Shown one piece after another: positions 20,538 to 20,571 of a stretch of DNA of 20,571 nt (the first letter of the stretch is position 1; the number at the start of each line of letters is the position of its first letter). Origin of the DNA: a virus. The translations under genes and the position numbers were made by a program. The stretch lies in IMG/VR virus record IMGVR_UViG_3300042311_000849, positions 1 to 20,571 of that record, one strand, 5' to 3'. The notes under the pieces are model-generated. The model saw only the letters and a program-made list of their open reading frames with translations, ran no database searches and was not told the origin of the DNA.

Positions 20538-20571
20538 ATGAAGATCCGAGTGCTCGGCATGGATCCATCCC
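20538..20571 (+). CDS. start of a RuvC-like Holliday junction resolvase gene (partial)
   Basis: Only the first 11 codons are inside the window: MKIRVLGMDPS, then cut at 20571. The strand-plus-loop RVLGMDPS is the usual first motif of RuvC-like resolvases (ILGIDPG/S), where the Asp binds catalytic metal. It starts three bases after the SSB gene, in a position fitting a recombination operon. The call rests on one motif and on context; other RNase H-fold enzymes begin in a similar way. Confidence 0.6.
   Translation, partial: MKIRVLGMDPS

Noticed and set aside
1-20571. CRISPR array, insertion sequence, integrase or attachment site
   Set aside because: No regularly spaced repeats, transposase or integrase motifs were found by reading the window.

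Overview
The window looks like part of the genome of a tailed double-stranded DNA phage (Caudoviricetes), probably of a Gram-negative, likely proteobacterial, host. Every supported gene reads on the + strand. Genes are short and packed, with many stop/start overlaps (GTGA, ATGA, TAATG, TGATG). Shine-Dalgarno sequences of the AAGGAG type are common, and a full phage-style replication and recombination set is present. No virion structural gene, integrase, tRNA, insertion sequence or CRISPR array was seen. The host call is an inference from gene style, not from a database match.

Layout. (1) 1-1586: a chain of very small genes, mostly starting with GTG, each overlapping the previous stop by four bases; several encode small membrane or Cys-containing proteins, and none has a recognised function. 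(2) 1583-5141: accessory early-type genes, including a 314-aa protein of unknown function, membrane and zinc-finger-like small proteins, a putative regulator with a duplicated HTH-like module (3798-4412), and a trimeric dUTPase (4396-4869). (3) 5098-7490: a MoxR-type AAA+ ATPase and a DUF2201-type metallopeptidase/VWA protein. A 191-bp gap separates the two genes, and the second is followed by a structured noncoding stretch ending in a clear intrinsic terminator (about 7662-7690). (4) 7704-9068: a small unit between two terminators, ending in a G+C-rich gene for a lytic-transglycosylase-like protein whose Shine-Dalgarno is buried in a hairpin. (5) 9084-10801: a dCTP deaminase family protein, a MazG-like candidate, and small membrane and zinc-ribbon proteins. 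(6) 10820-20571: the replication and recombination block. It contains a Dda-like SF1 helicase, a family A DNA polymerase with 3'-5' exonuclease, a Cas4/RecB-like nuclease with a Cys cluster, a large ATPase-primase fusion, a small winged-helix protein, a Sak4-like RecA-fold ATPase, a probable ssDNA-binding protein, and the first codons of a RuvC-like resolvase cut by the window edge.

How the genes may work together. dUTPase, the dCTP deaminase-like enzyme and the MazG-like candidate would shape the dNTP pool: dCTP to dUTP to dUMP, a precursor of thymidylate or of a modified thymine. The primase-ATPase, helicase and polymerase would copy the genome. The nuclease, Sak4-like protein, SSB and resolvase would carry out annealing-type recombination. 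The MoxR/VWA pair is the least explained part: in bacteria such pairs form chaperone-like remodelling machines, but here the target is unknown. Several intergenic hairpins overlap stop codons or Shine-Dalgarno sites, which suggests control of translation within long polycistronic messages.
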